From assembly GCA_021229015.1 (NCBI GenBank), contig CM037788.1:41731810-41795809 (forward strand): a DNA stretch of 64,000 bases. The letters are read 5' to 3'. The position numbers were made by a program, and so were the translations under genes. The DNA comes from Solen grandis. Taxonomy: Eukaryota; Mollusca; Bivalvia; Adapedonta; Solenidae. Below, one piece after another: positions 10,681 through 24,390 of the stretch. Position 1 is the stretch's first letter, and every line of letters begins with the position of its first letter. The notes under the pieces were generated by a model that saw only the letters and a program-made list of their open reading frames with translations, searched no databases and was not told the origin of the DNA.

Positions 10681-12766
10681 GTTGTTATCACGAAATGTAT
10701 ATCACTAATGTTTTCCTAAATGATATAAAATTATGAAATTATAAGGATTCATAATTATGTAGCGTACATCTTACTGCTTCGCATGTGCTACATACCATTA
10801 AGGTTGATAAAAGAAAAAAATATTAAAACAGTTTTCTCCTCTGATGTTGCTGTCGACAGCTTAATATGACGTCATATACTTTTTTAATTACCGAAACAGT
10901 CTCTAAAAAACATTTCTTCATCCCAATTGTTTACATAACAACGGGCATCGTCGATTTTTTCCGTTTCACTACATGGCATCATGATGATCGGCCATGGGGA
11001 TTCCGACGATGAACTACGAGTAGTTTTATGCATAATGTAAGAATTATACCTAGGAATGATACTGAAACAGAGTTAATTATTCATCAATGTCTTATCTACA
11101 CAAAGTAAGATAAATTGATTTTCCACTTATTATCCGCCTATCCAGGTTTTATCACTTTAAATATTCATTCATGCTTTGGTCATCTGCTCTCAGCCAGACT
11201 CACAAACAACCCCATATGTTCGTTTGTATAAACCAGGTCATCCTTTGACTTCATGCCATCACAATAAACACAATAAAGCTATTTAAATGTCTATAAGTCA
11301 AAAAGAATACGCCTGTTAACACTAGAAATGTCAATACGCTCACTTCACAATAACTGTAAATACTTCGTATAAGTTCTTAATACTGTTCATCTTGTCTTAT
11401 TGTGGACAGGGAAAAATCTGAAACTCAATGACTCGATTTCTTTATATTTTGAAAATGGGCAACTAACAAAGTCATTCACCCAAGATCACATATATAAAAT
11501 TGTTAGCGCACAAACAACAAACATAAATGTAATTGACACAATAGTGAAATTAACATGCATGTGATCGATAAAAAAAAGAGAAATAGAGTTTTATATAGGA
11601 CAATATTTCAAAGAGGATATCCGTAAATATGAAATTACTTAGTTTTATAACATTCATTTTTAACAGATTCTCTCAGGTTCAATGTTATCATAAAAAGCAA
11701 CGTTTAAATATATTTGCTTGACGTTATATTTGCATTAAACAATGAACTGTTGGTAATTATCAAGCCTGTTATATTCCGACTCAATCTTTAAGTACAAGAA
11801 ATGTGTATCTCTGAGTGCATGTGTCAAAACATCCAATTTATTATATTTATATCTGTGATGTCTGAAGATGAGTTTATGTATACTTGAGTCCAAATAAAAT
11901 TTCTGTTCTGTTCTGTTCTGTAATAGAAAAGGTTAAAGGTCACGAATGCGGAAGGCACGGAAGTAGGTCAAAAAGAAAATCAGCCAGGTGTGAAACGATC
12001 AATATTACGAATGAGAAACACAACACAAAATATACACCAGTTTACTAACAGAAATCAAAACACACATGGAAGCATAGTGTGTCTAGTGTTTGTGTGAATT
12101 AAAGGATTTAATTTGATAGTCACTGAATTCTAATTGTGCTTGAGAAGTGGATATTTATATACCTTTGTGCGAGGTAAGTCGCTCAGTTTGTCAAAACCAT
12201 GTGTGTGTATCTAATATACACAGTTCCTTTATAGCGTTTCATCTTATCGATTAAGCACGTTTGCTTTTACATAAAATTGTATAATGTCAAAGATATATTA
12301 TATAGGATTTATATAAGTGTGATATATAACTGATTGTACATTATATATGAATTATTGTTTAATGTCTTAGATTACTTCATTTATATATAGATCTAGTGGT
12401 ATTATGTTTTAAGGCAATTGGGTTTTAAAATGAATACCTTACATTTTTAGCGCTTACTTGCTCGACACAAAATCTCGATGGCCGCGTAAGTAATTAAGTA
12501 ACAAATGAATGACATGTATTTAGTATTGTCTGAACGCTGTAAGACATTCATTGAACAGATCTAGAGCCATTATTGTGTTGACTGTCCCTTGCACGTGTGT
12601 TTATCGTTATTCTCAAACAAACGAATGCACGTGCATAAAACTGCGATAAAAGAGTATAAATAAATGAATAAATAAGACTTACAAAACCAAACAAATGAAG
12701 AAGTAAATGAATGAATAAACATAAAAACGAGCAGTCGAATGAATGAATGTACTGTGGATGTCTATA
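10681..12766. other. intergenic, with a probable retroelement 3' tail
   Basis: No gene recognised. At 11893-11923 a ccaaataaaatttctgttctg tail runs into tandem TTCTG units. This is the usual look of the 3' end of a CR1- or RTE-like non-LTR element: a polyadenylation-like signal followed by a short tandem repeat. The rest is AT-rich and unremarkable. Confidence 0.5.
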
Positions 12767-12772
12767 TATAAC

Positions 12773-13968
12773 CAGACCTGTGAACTCTCCCGATTTTGAG
12801 CGGGAGCTACCGATAATTGCTTGCATCTCCCGGTCTACCGACCAACACCAGAAATCTACCGCCTTTGATCTCAAGGCCCCCAATATACCGCTTATCAACT
12901 TTGTTTGGCGCATACGAAGAAGAAATCAGTAAATTAGTACCGCGGTTGTTTAAGTTCCGTAATGCACAAAAATACAGGTCGCTCTACACTGTATACTACT
13001 TAAAGTAACCAGCACCTGCTGTGGGATTATCCAATCAACACGCATTTTAAGGCTTCCTAATTATGCAAAGATGTGGAATACTCGGATAGTATTGGCAGCT
13101 TATAACTTGTTTACATTTGTCACACCCTCTACTGACTTTTGTTTATACCTGCATTTGGAACTGTTATGAAATTGCGCAATCATCACAATGGCGGCCATTT
13201 GCGAAAAACATCAGCAATGTTTACTACCGTTTCTTTTAAAACATTTAAATTGATTAATTGGTTAACCTAGCTAGATTCCAACTGGTAAATAGCATAGATG
13301 TACCGATGTATATAAATGACTCGATGCTAATCGCTAATGGAGCGAGTCAAAACGTATCCAATCCAAAACGTACCCAATATTTAACGTACCCAAGTATCTT
13401 TTTTTTTTTTTTTTTTTTTTTCACTTGATATTTTCATATAATATTTTTAGTCAGGTTAATATTTATGATTTTGTATGAACACATTTTTTGGGGGTCTTTT
13501 GTTGATGTTTGGTTATTAATGTATCAAAATATTAATATACCTATTCACATAAAAAATTCTTTATAATTGATTTATTTTATTTTTTTTAATGAAATTTTTT
13601 TTTTGACAATTGAATTTTTTTTTTTTTAAAATTTTTTTTTTCCTTTATCCAATAATGAATTTTCATACCAGAATATAAAGACAATAAAGTATTCTGAAAA
13701 CATATTGGAGCCACTTGCTTTAAATTTGGCTCTAATTTTTCTCATTTGGCGAATGTGTTGGCGCAAACATTTTTACATGTTGTAAGTAATTAGTTAATAA
13801 GTAATAAAAAATGAAATAAAAGTAAATGAATAATAAAAAAAATGTGTTTTGTTATTACTGTAGTGCGAAAAAAACGCGCTGCGAAAAATCTCCCTCTCAC
13901 ACAACCCAATCTCCCACTTTGGGAGCACAGATCTCCCACTTTCAGACCGAATAAAGTTCACAGGTCTG
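12773..13968. mobile_element. non-autonomous DNA transposon with 14-bp TIRs
   Basis: The ends are perfect 14-bp inverted repeats: CAGACCTGTGAACT at 12773-12786 and AGTTCACAGGTCTG at 13955-13968. The 6-bp direct repeat TATAAC flanks it at 12767-12772 and 13969-13974. Inside both ends, CTCCC/GGGAG motifs recur and may be subterminal binding sites (inference). The interior is AT-rich with long T runs and no transposase frame. The open frames in the left end are composition products. The superfamily cannot be assigned from what is visible. Confidence 0.75.
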
Positions 13969-13974
13969 TATAAC

Positions 13975-16391
13975 TGTAACATAAACAATCAGGTAATGTC
14001 TGTGTGTGTATGTTTCTTATGGGCAGTAGTTATTGTTAAGAGACCCTGACGTGTATACAAGTGACAGCTTATTTTCACAAAGAAATTATACGACAGCGTA
14101 ATTATGCAGATATATTATACCACACAATGATACGCTCTGTAGCTTTGTCTGACTCAATGTTTATCAACGTATAATTATTATTTCGCGTTTTGAATAATTA
14201 AATATAAGTTGTAACATGAGATTAACTATATCTATACAATCGAATATCATGATACTTCTGTCTGTGATTATTTTGCATTAATTATATGCCTCCATGTACA
14301 TTTATTATTGAATTGTATTTATTTGTATTGCCACCTTATTTCGTTTGACTGGACGCTTAGGTCAGGTTAAATTGCATGAATATATACAGAATTACATGTA
14401 ACAGGTGGATACACCACACGACACCACACTCCAAACACACACACACACCATACCATACCATTCCATACCATGCCAACACACAGACACAGAGTAAACACCA
14501 CACACCATATATATATAGAACTGTATAGAAAAGATATATATATATATGACAAAAGCAAAAAGGGGATAACATTTTTATACAAAAATACTTAAGTCTTCAT
14601 ACATCAATTACACATGTAATTGAATACATTTTGGTCACGAATATATATCATTATTATTTTTTTTATTTTTTTTCATTTTAGTTATGTTATTTTAATCAGA
14701 ATATTCTCTTAACCTTTAAGATAGAGATTTGGTCAGTTAACGACACTGACCCCGTGGTGAGTGTATACTGTAGACATTTATAGTATCAAGCCTTTGATAG
14801 ACATATAAACACTGACTCTAAAAGTCGCTATAGATTTACAAACACAGTGAAATTGGCTACACATGACTCTCATTTTGGCATGTATTTGTAAGCAGTGGCT
14901 TGGGTTGTAAAACAACAACCTGTTATTTTCATTTGAATACCTTGTGCATGATGTCTTTCTACTATACATATATTTTGACACCTTTAATCGTAAAAAAAAC
15001 AACAACACTTTTCTAGTGTGCAATATGTAGACATATTTTGGGGTTTTACATATATAACAAGAAAACTGTGAAATTTTGACACTTATACATACATGTAGTG
15101 TCATACTATATATATCCAGATTTCAACTTTATGTTATTAAAGCCGTTCAGGTTAAAGCTATACGCAAGTAAGTAAATGAGTTTATATTGTTGTGATATGT
15201 GTAAAATTAACATAGTACAGTCAAATTGATATATATATTTATTATACATATACACTCGGTCCAATAGACCTATATGTCACAAATTATTATCAATTATTCA
15301 ATATCTACATGTATAATAATTCATCTTTAAATTGTCTAAAAATTGATTTATGAACCATTTTATTTTACATGTGGGCTTTTGTCCGCCTTCCCTAAAAATA
15401 GCAGTGAAGTTTATAGGGCTAATATTGATTTCTTTGCATGCGGTTGATCCATCATTATGACCAACATTATATTACATTTTGTATGTTGTAATGTTGAAGA
15501 ACAATATAGTATATGTACTAGACTTAGTCTGAAATGTTCTGATGTCCTCTGGTCTATTGACCTAGTGGGCTATTACGAAATAACATATTAAATGTTCAAA
15601 CCATTTACTTCGTAATTCATAACAGCTATCGTTTATATTTAAGATTTTATGGGATTTATCGCAAGCGATGCAGAACTGAGCATGGGATAAATTCATAAAC
15701 GGTATAACACATCTATAGTTTGTCAGGTATGACATATACAGCTTTTCTTTTTACCTCACATTATGGTTCCGCCTTTCGCTTGATTGACAGTTTCACGTGA
15801 TTCAGAGTATATTGATAAACACACACGACCAAACATGACGTAATCAGTCACCACACTACCAAGCTCCTCTCTTGATGCTCACGTAGACACCATACAGTGT
15901 CATATTTTCTCCATATCAAATCCTCACGCTTCATTTTATGCAGTATGTTTTTCAAATTTTAAACAAAATCCAAGCTTAAGTATGACATACTGTAATCCAT
16001 TGTACTATACACATATTTGATATATTATTTTATCATATGACATTGATCTCAAAGAGCTGTTTACGGTGTTGTATACCCATCACCTATTTTCTTATATTTA
16101 ACACGTTACATATAAGTTTAAGGCCTAATTACATCACTCCGTGTCACGCACGTGTATTCTATATGTATGCATAGTGTATTGAACTTGAACAGCTGGATTA
16201 AATGTGTTTGATTCATTATTCATATGATGTTAAAAGTGAATGAGAAATACACACGTTAAATCCTTATTTTCAGTTATTATTTGAAACTATTTTCTCGGTG
16301 TTAGATTACAAAAGTAATTCGTGCACAGTCTATTCCTTCATTTGTTTGTTTGTTAGTTGTTATCATCACGTTTTACTGTCTGTGTAGGTCT
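13975..16391. other. intergenic, no gene seen
   Basis: AT-rich. There are ACAC/CCATA low-complexity runs at 14435-14510 and TA-rich stretches. An imperfect palindrome lies at about 15625-15705, where gtttatatttaagattttat pairs loosely with aaattcataaacggtat. No recognisable exon or RNA gene. Confidence 0.5.
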
Positions 16392-16545
16392 TCTCTTCTT
16401 CTTTATGGTATTGACACTCCTTCAGTACTTTGAAGATTATGTGTCAGCGCTGGTATATGAAAAAGTATTTTGATTCAATTAAATGTGAATAAGGAACATA
16501 TTTTACAAGGTGAATAGTTAAAACTATATACATGTAGGTTTTTGT

Positions 16546-18459
16546 TTACTGATGAAGGCAAGATAGGAGGACAGGTACAGTTACTTGAGCTTTAAAAGCG
16601 TCAACTGTGTCTGCTTGTTGGGCCACAACAGGTAGCATATTCCACTGAACTATAGTGCGTGGGAAAAATGAATATTTATATGAGTCTATTGTTGTGCTTA
16701 TGTGCCTAAAGTTATTCATATTGTTATATCTTAATCTAGTGTTAACAGGGATGAGTATATTTTCAGGATATATAGCAACTAACTGATGTACAATTTTATA
16801 AAACATAATAAGACGGATTTTAGTTCTTCTAATTTCTAAGGATGGCCAATTGAGAGTATTTATCATGTCAGTGACAGAACTTGTATTGTGGTATCTATTG
16901 GTAATGAATCTAGCTGCTCTTCTTTGGACTTTCTCTACTTGGTTTATTTGATTTTTCATGTATGGGTCCCATATTGTAGATGAGTATTCAATTTTGGGTC
17001 TGACAATAGCTTTATATGCATGTTCTTTGACTTTTTGTGAATTAATTTTAAGATTTCTACGTAGGAAGCCTAGTGTCTGATTCGCTTTGCTTGTAATGTT
17101 ATTTATGTGTTCATCCCATTTTAAGTTATTTTGGATGGTAACTCCCAAGTATTTAGCTGAATTTACTCTAGTTAAAATATGGTCATGAAGTTTAAATGAG
17201 AAATTTATTGGGCGTCGTTTTCGTGTCACACTAAGAGTGTTACACTTGTCAGGATGGAATGCCATGAGCCAATCTTGCTCCCACTTGACAGCAGCATTCA
17301 GATCAGATTGGAGGAGTTCAGCATCCTCAACATTCCTGATAGGTTTATATATGATGCTGTCATCGGCAAAAAGCCTTAAAGTGCTATGCTTAAGATAATC
17401 AGCAAAATCATTTATGTAGATGTTGAATAAGGTCGGGCCCAGGACTGTGCCTTGAGGCACGCCAGAAGAAACGGGTATAGTGTTTGACGATTTTCCATCA
17501 AGTATCACTGTTTGTGTTCGATTAAGTAGAAAATCAGAAATCCAATTTAATGTTTTTGAATTAATTCCGTAGTATTCAAGCTTATACAGTAGATGTTTAT
17601 GAGAGACTTTATCAAATGCTTTGGAGAAATCCATCAGGATTATGTCAGTTTGGATGTTATCGTTATTAAGTTTGCTTATATCTTGTAAAAAGGAAATAAG
17701 TTGTGTTTCACAGGAACGAGATGATCTGAATCCATGTTGAAGGTCATATAATATGTTGTGTTTTTGAAGGTGAGTCATAATTTTACTAGATATAACATGT
17801 TCTAAGAGTTTGCAACAGATACAAGTCAAAGATATGGGTCTATAGTTTATTGCATTACATTTGTCACCCTTTTTGTATACTGGACAGACATTTGCATGTT
17901 TCCAATCTGTAGGGATTTTTCCTTGGCGAAGAGATTTATTGAAAATTAATGTTAAAATCGGGGTGATGATATCTTTACTTTCTTTTAATAATTTTGCATT
18001 GATTTCATCAGGGCCTGATGCTTTGTACTCATTGATGTTTGCTAATAGTTTTTCAATTCCATTCCCAGTAATCTGTATGTCTTGCATATGAGGGTGTGGA
18101 CTTGGTCCTTTATTTGGTATAGGGTCTGAAGTTATTGGTGTGAAGGCTTTTTGAAACTGATTGTTTAGAATGTTTGCTTTAGAGACAGTGTCAGTCTCAA
18201 GCACCCCCCTCTCCTTGAGTGGTGGGACTGATGATGTTTCGGTTTTCTGTGTTTTAATGTAGGAGAATAGCTTTTTAGGATATTTATTAAATTTATTTGT
18301 ATCTTGGTCAGGGATAGGAATATTAAGGATCATGTTTTCTACATATTCCCAATAGGCTTTCCTCTGTTCTCTTTGAATCTGAGCTTTTAGTTGTTTTAGT
18401 TTTTCAGAATTTTTATGCTCTTTGTTACGATTTAACAATTTGTGTCGGTATTTGTTCAT
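16546..18459 (-). pseudogene. LINE reverse transcriptase region
   Basis: A 637-residue open frame, itself uninterrupted, giving the reverse transcriptase that copies the element's RNA at the nicked target. Visible motifs: the PVYKKGD...NYRPISL block (194-212), LQHGFRSSRSCETQL (240-254), motif A with MDFSKAFD and catalytic Asp277, GVPQG (333-337), the catalytic FADD with Asp366 and Asp367, and KYLGVTI further on. The first Met is not a true start: upstream sequence in another frame (NHKLPWISNQLRKK) is clearly the same protein. A lysine- and arginine-rich connector opens the segment. The catalytic residues are intact, but the element cannot make the full polyprotein because of the frameshifts before it. 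No host function is suggested. Confidence 0.92.
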
Positions 18460-18653
18460 TTTTTTACGTAATTGATTCGAGATCCAGGGCAGTTTATGGT
18501 TAGGATGGAATGTTTATAGATGATGTTTTGTGTATAGCTGTTTTGAACATGTTCCAGAGGGTTTCAACATCTGTTGTTTGTTCTATCTTATGAAGCTCTT
18601 TGTATGTTTGACTCAAGTCTGATTTGATGGCATCCCAGTTTGCTTTTGAGTAC

Positions 18654-20057
18654 TTAAATTTTTTTTCTTGATTTTTGTTTGGTTCTGTGTAGTGATAAGT
18701 TACAGGTGGCTAATACTATGTCATGATCTGCAATGCCAATGGGGGGTATTGTGTCTATATTGTCTATAACTGAGGGGTAATTTGTTAATAGTAAATCCAG
18801 AGTTTTATCTTTTCTGGTTGGTTTCTTTACAAGCTGGGTTAGAGAATGATCGCCAAGTATGTCCAATAGTTCTTGATGGTGTTTTGTATAGGGCTTTCCA
18901 GGAATTGTACTATTTGACATCCAGTCAATGTGACCTAGGTTAAAGTCTCCTCCTATAAGTAGTATTGATTTAGAGTTAGGATTTATCCGACTTAAAGAGA
19001 GATCAAGTTGTTGCAATGAGACACTGTCATTTAGTTGAGGCCTATAAAAGGAGCCAATTGTTAATTTTCTGGAGTTGGAAAGGGTGATATCAACCCATAC
19101 ATTTTCTGAGTTTGTTTGGAGTTCTTTGTTTTCGGTAGATTGATATAAGTTTTTGACAGCTATCAAAACACCTCCAAAACTTTGACCTTTTTGATTTTGG
19201 GGTCTATCTTTTCTGTAAACACTGAAAAGGTGAGGATCAAAGAATTCTGAGGAGGAGATGCTTGAGTCTAACCATGTCTCAGTTCCAATAATGATGTCTG
19301 GAGAGACAGAATCAAATAAGGCATGAATTTCAGGTTTTTTGTTCTTAATTGACTGAAAGTTGATCAAGGCAACTTGTATAGGGCGAGCATTGCGGGGTTG
19401 GTTTTTAGTATTTACTTTTTTTGGATTGAATTGTTTGGTGATTTTCGGTGAGGATGTTGCATATGGTCTCCCTGGGCTTTCATTATTGTTGAGCGAGGAA
19501 AATGAGTTAGAGGTTTCAATTGTATTATTAAAGTAAGAACTTGAGAAGTTGGGTAGCCCACATTTAAGGCAGTGCCAAGACAGATTGCTATTATCCATGA
19601 TACCATACATGGTATCCGACATGCCACCCTGACAGTCAGTGTGGTACCATGTGTGACAGGAGTCACATTCGAGGGCCCTGGACTTCCATGTTACATTCTT
19701 TCCACACGTACCGCATGGCCATCTAGGCATCTTAGGGCCTGGGTTTGGCTTTATTTGGTTCCCAAGTAGGAGTTTTATTACGAGGTGGATATTTTTATTA
19801 CTAGAAGAGAGCATTGTTCCCTTAATTCGGAAGGGTTTTGGATGGTGAAACAGCCAGTAGTAAACATGAACATTGTCATTAATTCTCAAGGTGCAAACAT
19901 TTATGAGGGTCTCTTTAGGGCTCGGAACAGGTTGATCTGAGGCGTTTTTGTGCAGATAATCCTCATTTTTGTATGATAATGAGACACATAAGACATACAA
20001 GAGACAATTTAAAACACATTTCATGTTATTTTCCTGTCTTTTACTTGGTGATGTCAT
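18654..20057 (-). pseudogene. LINE N-terminal region: PHD finger and APE endonuclease
   Basis: A 467-residue frame that forms the 5' part of the LINE polyprotein. The N-terminal 108 residues include a hydrophobic stretch and end in LLLGNQIKPNPGP (residues 96-108), a 2A-like motif lacking the usual D and E. A complete C4HC3 PHD finger follows: Cys115, 118, 131, 134, His139, Cys142, 163, 166. Residues about 228-455 are an endonuclease/exonuclease/phosphatase fold: NFQSI near 233, GTETWLD with Glu260, GGVLIA, YRP at 338, GGDFN at 369-373, TLDLLLTN at 419 and ADHD at 443-446. This enzyme would nick target DNA for target-primed reverse transcription. The frame ends at a run of eight A residues; with one fewer, it would continue into the next segment, so a homopolymer indel explains the stop. 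Confidence 0.88.
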
Positions 20058-23000
20058 CTTGTGGTCATTGGTAGGGAGAAAGGATGGTCATATAGTACAG
20101 ATTCTCCTAGGACCGTGCTCGAAAATGGGATGTGACACAAAAACAAGACATACAAGTGTTAGTCACTGATGCAGATTAAATTCTTCGTCCCGTGTGCTAC
20201 CCACGGTTACATATGATACACAACACAAATGAGCAAATTAGCACATGAAAAGTAAAGGTTTGAAAGAGATAGTTTGCAACAAGTTACCTGTACATACGAT
20301 CTTCTTAAACTGTCAAATTTTAACCGGAAGTTGTAACATAGGTAAAGAGGAGGGAGGAAAATTTTCTGTATGGCGTTATTTCGCAAAGTTTCCTAATATC
20401 TTGCGTTCAAAATCAGTCAAAATAAGTTTAAGATCTAATTAGTATCAAAAAGAATCGAGAGATTTGGTAAATTAATGATAAATAGATAAAATTCTTAGCT
20501 CCGAGAAAATTTTGTATCCCGCGCACAGCGCATGCGCAATCAGGTTATATGATAAAAAGAATCTGACATGAATTGTCATCATTTTCATGAACTCGTTTAG
20601 TAAAATTTGATATGAAATAACAATTCATGTCAGATCATATATATATATATATATTTACTTTGTTGAACGCACATTTTCCGTTTCTCTTTCTAAATTTGTG
20701 ATAATAAGGATTAAACATGTCAGCTCCATTGATCACGTGATTGTATCTGCTGTACGTATTACTATTGACCAAATGCATAAGTCAAAATAAAGGAAATATA
20801 CTGTTCGTATATTTTTATAAGTTAGGCAATGCTAGCACTGCATAGAATGTGCATATATTTTGGTGGTTGTTAATAGATTAGGCTATGTACAAAAAAAAAA
20901 TGAAAGCAGCGTTTTGTTTCGTAATATGAATTCTTGCAAATATGAGGGAACTGACGATGTAGTTTTTATATTTCTTTTTTCGTTTAGCCTTTTGGCGCAG
21001 TATTCTATTACTGTTTTATTACATTAAGTGGTAATGTTTACTGATAAGGTGATACATAAACATCGCAATAAACTTTGCAACATAATTATACACTTCCCAC
21101 TCCGTTCAGCCGTGGTTCATTACCGAGACCGTCATACGATCGCTTCAGGCACAAACTAGTCAAATTGTTTCATATTGATCATCAATTTAATATGAAACTG
21201 CCAACATGTAGCAACATCTTCAGGTATTTAAAAATAAAATAAAACCGAAACTTCACGAATGAAATTTTAAACACTTAAGTTTCTATATTATTGTGCAGGT
21301 TTTACCAACTCGGACGCCTTTACATGTACATGTATACACTTCTTATTACACACTAAAAATATTTACATTATAGGTTCAACGAACTGAAACATCGATGGTT
21401 TACGTCTATTGTGTTTAAAATGTTTACTTTTTCCGCTATTTTTTAATCAATTTGTGAATGACATACTTAAGTAAAATGATACAGTTTTATTGTTGTTTGA
21501 GTGGGAAACTTACATACATATAAAAATATTTCAAAGTGAAAATCATAGGTGTGTACCTTACTATGCACGTGTAAGTAACTGAATTAATTATACAGCGATA
21601 TTTAAGGTAGATATGATTAGTTTTATTAGTTTTTAAGTAAAGCTTAGTGGAGTGTGACCAGGAAACTTTGTCAAAATCCGTGACGTATGTAAAGTTAAGT
21701 CTGAGTCACACTGTCAAGACGCAGGGGACTACAACACTGTCGGAGATGTGTGCGTAACTACTGTATTGGATTACACGTGTGGACTTTAAAGAAAACTGTG
21801 TTGCATACCGGACACTGTTGTGTTAAGTTGGGGGACGTTCTTGTGATTATAAAAACATACCGTGAGTTTCTTTACTTGTACTTAAACTTGATCGATGTTG
21901 TTTTTAAACTGTGCTCAAATATGGTCTTTCAATATTATACATTCTGATACAACAATGCGGAGATGTTTAGACCAGGTATAATTCATACCGTCACTTAAAG
22001 AAACACTTGTGGATGAATTGTGTGGGCCCATATGTCACAAAACTTTATGAAGATTTCTGCTGTGAGGTGTTTTATTTTGTATTTTCAGTGTTGCAGTTGG
22101 CAGTGTTTTCGTACTTTTACACTAATCTGTTTTAATATGAGTCTGAAGTAACCTCTTTGAAGATTTTAATGTGGATTTTTCTATGTATATGCGACTTCGG
22201 TGCACTGTCCCAACTTTCCCTGCCACAAGATTGCGTTCTTGAGTACATTACGTACAAAATGTAATAAAGATCTCCTTTTCATGCCTAAATTGAGGAGACA
22301 GTTTGTTAGATACACATCTTACGACTTTGACTCAATTAATTGAAAGAGGCATTGGCTGTGCCTGATTCAAAACACCTGAAAATGTCAGAGATACACTCCT
22401 AACGACCGTGAGATTTCATAGCACTGTAATATCTCACCCTTACTTCTATTATTTGATTTGCATGATGATATTCGAAATTTCTTTTATCTTTTCTTATTTA
22501 TCCACTTTTTAGGGGTACTTATATCTACATTTCCTTATCATACCTAGCTAATGTGTTTAACCCCATTAATTGGTCAACTCAAATAGTCAAGTCCCTTCAT
22601 TGATATTCCGTGAATTTTGTTAAATATACATTTTTTCTTTTTTTAACAAACAACTGAAATATTGTAATGTTATCATAATTGTATATGTAAAATATGTTAC
22701 CCATTGAAAGAAGACTTATGAGCCCTCCTGGCTTTCAATAGGATGATGTAAAACATATATATAGTTTAGTCAATTGTTGAAAAAAGAATCTAAAAATAGA
22801 CGCCTTAAATAGCGATGTAATGCTATTTTATAAATAGGGACACTTGGAATGGTTCAGTGATTCGTTTAACAATGTGAATTGAGAGGATTTCATGTTCGGA
22901 TTATCCCAGTCCTCCAGTGGCTCACAGAGACACTGGATTTTGTAGGTAAATCTGATATGGGAAGAAATTTGAAACACATCTAAATGATTCATATTGCTTT

Positions 23001-23409
23001 TTAGGGCGTATTCCGAAGTCATTCTGATAAAAAAAAATGAATACTAATACTTCAGAATTAAACCTCTACATTTTTGTGGAAATTAAACATATAAAATGCT
23101 TAAATATAGAGTAAATGCAGGATGTAAACTCGTTCTAACTGAACAATTATTAATATTATTTATGTATGGTAAGCTTTAAAGTTCATGTCTTCCTTGTAAA
23201 CCCCACATGAGTTTGAAGTTCTATCAATAAATAAGTATGATATAGTAACATATAAACAGTATAAAGTATACGGAACTATTTTTAATATATCACTTATTTG
23301 TTGACAGAACTTCAAACTTCTGACAGCTGTGGTTTAAGTAGCATTTGCTTTACTGTAAAATATATACAATAATAAAGTATCGATAATCTCCCTCCCGAAT
23401 TCCATGCCT

Positions 23410-23545
23410 TAACCGAGATATATTCCAAATCTCCAAACAAAAACTAAATTCCTTTCTACTCTCGCGATCTCTCGATTGGTTGAGTCTCGCGATATTCCGA
23501 TGATTTTACACTCTCCCATTCGATCCTCGAAAATTTCTCGACTTT
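23410..23545. repeat. dispersed TCTCGCGA / TTCGATT-type repeat, copy 1
   Basis: Contains tattccaaatctcc, then ctctcgcgatctctcgattg, then gagtctcgcgatattccgat and cctcgaaaatttctcga. Diverged copies are at about 26690-26790 and 31365-31470, which keep the same order of blocks. The style resembles the ends of pogo/Tigger-like elements, but no TIR pair was found. Confidence 0.45.
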
Positions 23546-24204
23546 GCTGCTCATGTTTTGATGCAATAAAACATTTCTTATGTGTGGACTATTTATTTAT
23601 AAAAGCATGTCCCATCCGATAAGGTTTTAGGTTGCTTGTATTTGAGAGGCATTTAATACTTATCGGTATTAATGGTTCCAGTCTATCAACGTGTGATATT
23701 TAGCCTAAAACCGCTTGTTTTATAAGCGGACATTAATTCACCTGCGCTAGTTTATTTAATTGTTCGGACAGTGACCCAAATGCTTTGATTGAAGAATCCG
23801 ATGCAACCTAATGTGTAATATCAGCTCAGTGTACTTCCTTAAATTAGCATGGTAAAAAGTAGTCTTTTCTGTGTTTTTGACCACGGTACATAACTTCCGT
23901 ATTATTGGTTTATGCATGGGAGTATCCACTATATAAAAACAAATTAGGAAATAAAAAAAATATTGGCCATGACTTCAAATTTATAGTTTTACAATAAGAT
24001 GCATTTGATTGGCAAATATACACTTTAACAAGACCTGTTAATGTTAGAAAAACAATGTCACAAGTGTGTTGATGACCCCTCGTGCAATGTTGAAATATTC
24101 ACAGCATCGGTGCGCCCGATCTGCAGGACTGCCATACATTACGCGGGGGTGGCTTATATCATAATATGTTCACGTTTACAAAATTGAAATGAATGTAATG
24201 CAAT

Positions 24205-24390
24205 TGTATCACTTGGCGATGAGATATTCCATATCCACTCAAAACAAACAAACTTTCTTTCTATTTTATGCTAACTCCTGACGAAAGAATGGATCTACGT
24301 GTATCCTAAAATATAATTTACAGAAAACAAAGGGAGGCAATTAATAAAAAACTGGAATGCCATACATCTATTTTCATAGTTATATCATGA
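24205..24390. repeat. relative of the 45.3-kb fold-back element
   Basis: gatgagatattccatatcca followed by ctcaaaacaaacaaac matches the right arm and flank of the hairpin at 45283-45401. The later block acaaagggaggcaattaata recurs at about 53110-53130. It probably marks a larger, degraded element present at three places. Confidence 0.45.

Larger units (their letters stand above)
16392..20060 (-). mobile_element. non-LTR retrotransposon (LINE), CR1/Jockey-like, inactive
   Basis: Minus-strand element encoding, in order, a hydrophobic N-terminus, a degenerate 2A-like motif, a PHD-type zinc finger, an APE-type endonuclease and a reverse transcriptase. The 3' untranslated region ends in a short GAA-rich tail (accataaagaagaagagaag on the minus strand, near 16392-16415), the likely 3' terminus. 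The 5' limit is not sharp; 20060 is only the first coding position. The coding region is split by at least two frameshifts between 18.66 and 18.50 kb. Element order and domains are typical of APE-class LINEs in invertebrates; the clade is my inference. Confidence 0.9.

Noticed and set aside
12548..12913. 121-residue protein
   Set aside because: Straddles the left end of the TIR element at 12773; composition-driven.
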